A stretch of DNA of 64,000 nt from Clostridium acetobutylicum ATCC 824. GTDB lineage: Bacteria; Bacillota; Clostridia; Clostridiales; Clostridiaceae. Under the pieces are notes generated by a model that was not told where the DNA came from, ran no database searches, and worked only from the letters and a program-made list of their open reading frames with translations. Within the stretch, counting starts at the first letter, position 1; the number at the start of each line of letters is the position of its first letter. The position numbers and the translations under genes are program-made. Where the stretch lies: contig NC_003030.1 of the NCBI RefSeq assembly GCF_000008765.1, positions 2,204,001-2,268,000 of the forward strand, written 5' to 3'. Shown here piece after piece: positions 62,327 to 64,000 of this stretch.

Positions 62327-64000
62327 TTATGGAAATAAAACTAAATAACTTAAATGATTTTTTGATAAAAATTGCTCAGCCTCATATCTTCCTGGAGAGG
62401 TAGCAACAAAAACATAATCTACGTTAAGTTCTTTTAAATCTTCCGAAGTGTGTATGTCATATCCATCAAATTTACCTTTTTTATATTTATCTATAAAAGC
62501 CACTAAATTAAATTTAGGCAGTGCTTCATCTATAATTAGCTTAGCAATTTTTCCAGCATTACTAGCTCCCCAAATAGCATAATTCATGGAATTTTCATTA
62601 TTCAATAGAGTATTAATTTGCTCCTTAACTCCTACAAAAAATTTTTCAAAAACTATATAATCATAAATATTAATTTTTTTTACTATATTTTCATGTACTT
62701 TATCCCAAAACTCACTATTAGAATCTAAGGAATATGTTTTTTCCACCATAAATTCATTGATGCTTTTGTTGTATCTCTCAAAAATCATGCATGCAATTTT
62801 TTCACCATTACTAGTATCATCTTTTAAAGTACTATAAAGGTATGGTATCTTTAAGCTTAAAGCAGTATCATCAACTAAAGGTATCTTACTCTCTGAATGA
62901 AATATTCTAACATTGCTTTTCATCACTGTATTATTAAATTCTTCATTTTTGTTACTTACGCCATCATATTTAATAAAATCTACATTTATGTCATTCTGTG
63001 AGCATATCTCGTATACATCTTTAAATTCATCTCTATTTAGACCTAATATATATACATTAAGTTTAAAACCATAGTTTTTCATTAGAAGAGCGTACCTTAA
63101 AATGTCACTTTTCCTATATCTAAAATCACGTGAAAGTATAAAACCTATAGTTTCCTTTTGAAGAAAAGCATGAATCCTTAAAGCTTCTATTACTGATTTG
63201 AATTTATATATTTGAGATTCTGTAGAATGTTTTTTCATTATTTGTTCTTTTGCATTATTAAATATTAATTCTCTTTCATTAATATTCATGCCTATTATCT
63301 TCCTTATTTTTTTAGCTAATTCACCTTTTTCATTTTTAAATTTAAATCCGTTTACACCATCTTCTATAGTTTCATATGGCTTTACATTAGAATACACACC
63401 AATCGCTCCACACACAGCAGCCTCAATGTATTTAGTTAGTCCTTTTGCCAATTTAGGCCCTACATTGAATAAAGGAGATACAACTATATCAAAGTTTTCT
63501 TCACTTAACCTATTCATGTATTCATAATAACTTGTTGTGAAACCTTCCGTGTATACTTTACTATGCTTGATACCGCTTATTTCCTCAGGTATATACCCCC
63601 AAAAATAGAATTCTACTTTTTCTCTAAATTCATTTGATATCTCTAAAAAGTCTTCCCAAAAAAACTTTATCTCCGCTCTTCTTGAATCTGTACCGATAAA
63701 TGCTATTTTAAAAACACTATCATTTTTAGAAATATATCTTTTTATATATCTAGTCATGACGGTGAGCTTCAGCTCCATTATCCTATCATTATATAATCTC
63801 ACTGAATCAGAAATTTGAGGACTATAGCTTACTACAGCATCTGCATTTTTTAGTTGATACTCTAATTCCTTATAAATAGATGTTCCTGGTACTGAAAGCT
63901 CAAATTTTTTGTTTGATGCTTCAGCTGAAGATAGATCCTTATATTCATCTTTGAGCTTATAAAAATTTAATAAATCATCATCTATCCAATATGATACAGG
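62327..64000 (-). CDS. GT4-like glycosyltransferase with C-terminal WGAS module (5' partial)
   Basis: The frame stays open through the right window edge (66 further codons beyond a GTG at 63802), so the N-terminus is missing; 557 residues are visible. Residues before about 250 look like a GT-B enzyme: FDIVVSPLFNVGPKLAKGLTKYIEAAVCGAIGVYSNVKPYE read in pieces, then DGVNGF. A second middle region (270-460) is not recognised. The C-terminus carries the same module as A-C: YAIWGASNAGKIAK, FIDKYKKGKF, DYVFVATSPGRYEAEQF. The module is thus joined to two different catalytic types. Confidence 0.8.
   Translation of the reverse strand, partial: PVSYWIDDDLLNFYKLKDEYKDLSSAEASNKKFELSVPGTSIYKELEYQLKNADAVVSYSPQISDSVRLYNDRIMELKLTVMTRYIKRYISKNDSVFKIAFIGTDSRRAEIKFFWEDFLEISNEFREKVEFYFWGYIPEEISGIKHSKVYTEGFTTSYYEYMNRLSEENFDIVVSPLFNVGPKLAKGLTKYIEAAVCGAIGVYSNVKPYETIEDGVNGFKFKNEKGELAKKIRKIIGMNINERELIFNNAKEQIMKKHSTESQIYKFKSVIEALRIHAFLQKETIGFILSRDFRYRKSDILRYALLMKNYGFKLNVYILGLNRDEFKDVYEICSQNDINVDFIKYDGVSNKNEEFNNTVMKSNVRIFHSESKIPLVDDTALSLKIPYLYSTLKDDTSNGEKIACMIFERYNKSINEFMVEKTYSLDSNSEFWDKVHENIVKKINIYDYIVFEKFFVGVKEQINTLLNNENSMNYAIWGASNAGKIAKLIIDEALPKFNLVAFIDKYKKGKFDGYDIHTSEDLKELNVDYVFVATSPGRYEAEQFLSKNHLSYLVLFP

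Overview
The window is AT-rich, strongly biased to the minus strand, and reads as the chromosome of a motile, spore-forming Clostridium. Supporting signs are the spoVD/spoVE-type cell-wall genes, a YteA-type sporulation-linked zinc-finger protein, a fused FliR-FlhB export protein, DAP-type MurE and many TTG/GTG starts behind strong AGGAGG ribosome binding sites. Gene order and the fusion recall Clostridium acetobutylicum or a close relative; this is recognition from memory, not a database match. I see no rRNA, tRNA, insertion sequence, prophage or CRISPR array.

Region 1 (1-20804) is a long run of minus-strand growth genes, preceded by the 3' part of plus-strand rqcH. In transcription order it is mraZ, rsmH, ftsL, spoVD, murE, murF, mraY, spoVE, ftsQ, DUF881, sbp, DUF881, yggS, sepF, yggT, divIVA, mtnN, yteA, lspA, rluD, pyrR, uraA. 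This follows the Bacillus order from mraZ to pyrR-pyrP, but murD, murG, ftsA, ftsZ and ileS are absent. Control elements are visible: phased MraZ-type boxes before mraZ, a PyrR attenuator before pyrR, and a second PyrR site that overlaps the uraA ribosome binding site.

Region 2 (20900-28860) holds housekeeping genes in both orientations: ychF, a Lon-like protease whose ATPase site looks degenerate, a small unknown protein, a PMCA/SERCA-type P-type ATPase and a manganese-dependent pyrophosphatase. Good sigma-A promoters and bidirectional terminators separate them.

Region 3 (28851-51061) is a flagellar supercluster read leftward: flgB, flgC, fliE, fliF, fliG, fliH, fliI, fliJ, fliK, flgD, a TIGR02530-type protein, flgE, flbD, fliL, fliO, fliP, fliQ, fliR-flhB, flhA, flhF, flhG, a PilZ protein, sigD/fliA, a SwrB-like protein, an unlisted 54-residue ORF, flgF and flgG. 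It encodes the rod, hook, MS ring, export gate, export ATPase and flagellar sigma factor. fliM, fliN/fliY and motAB are missing.

Region 4 (51276-64000) is a flagellin and glycan locus: an SDR sugar-nucleotide enzyme, a short flagellin with a sigma-28 promoter, a Maf-type flagellin modification protein, UDP-galactopyranose mutase and a set of glycosyltransferases. The last four glycosyltransferase genes share a C-terminal Rossmann-like module of about 90 residues, three on GT2 domains and one on an unrelated N-terminal part. The most natural reading is that this locus decorates flagellin, with the shared module as its least explained feature.
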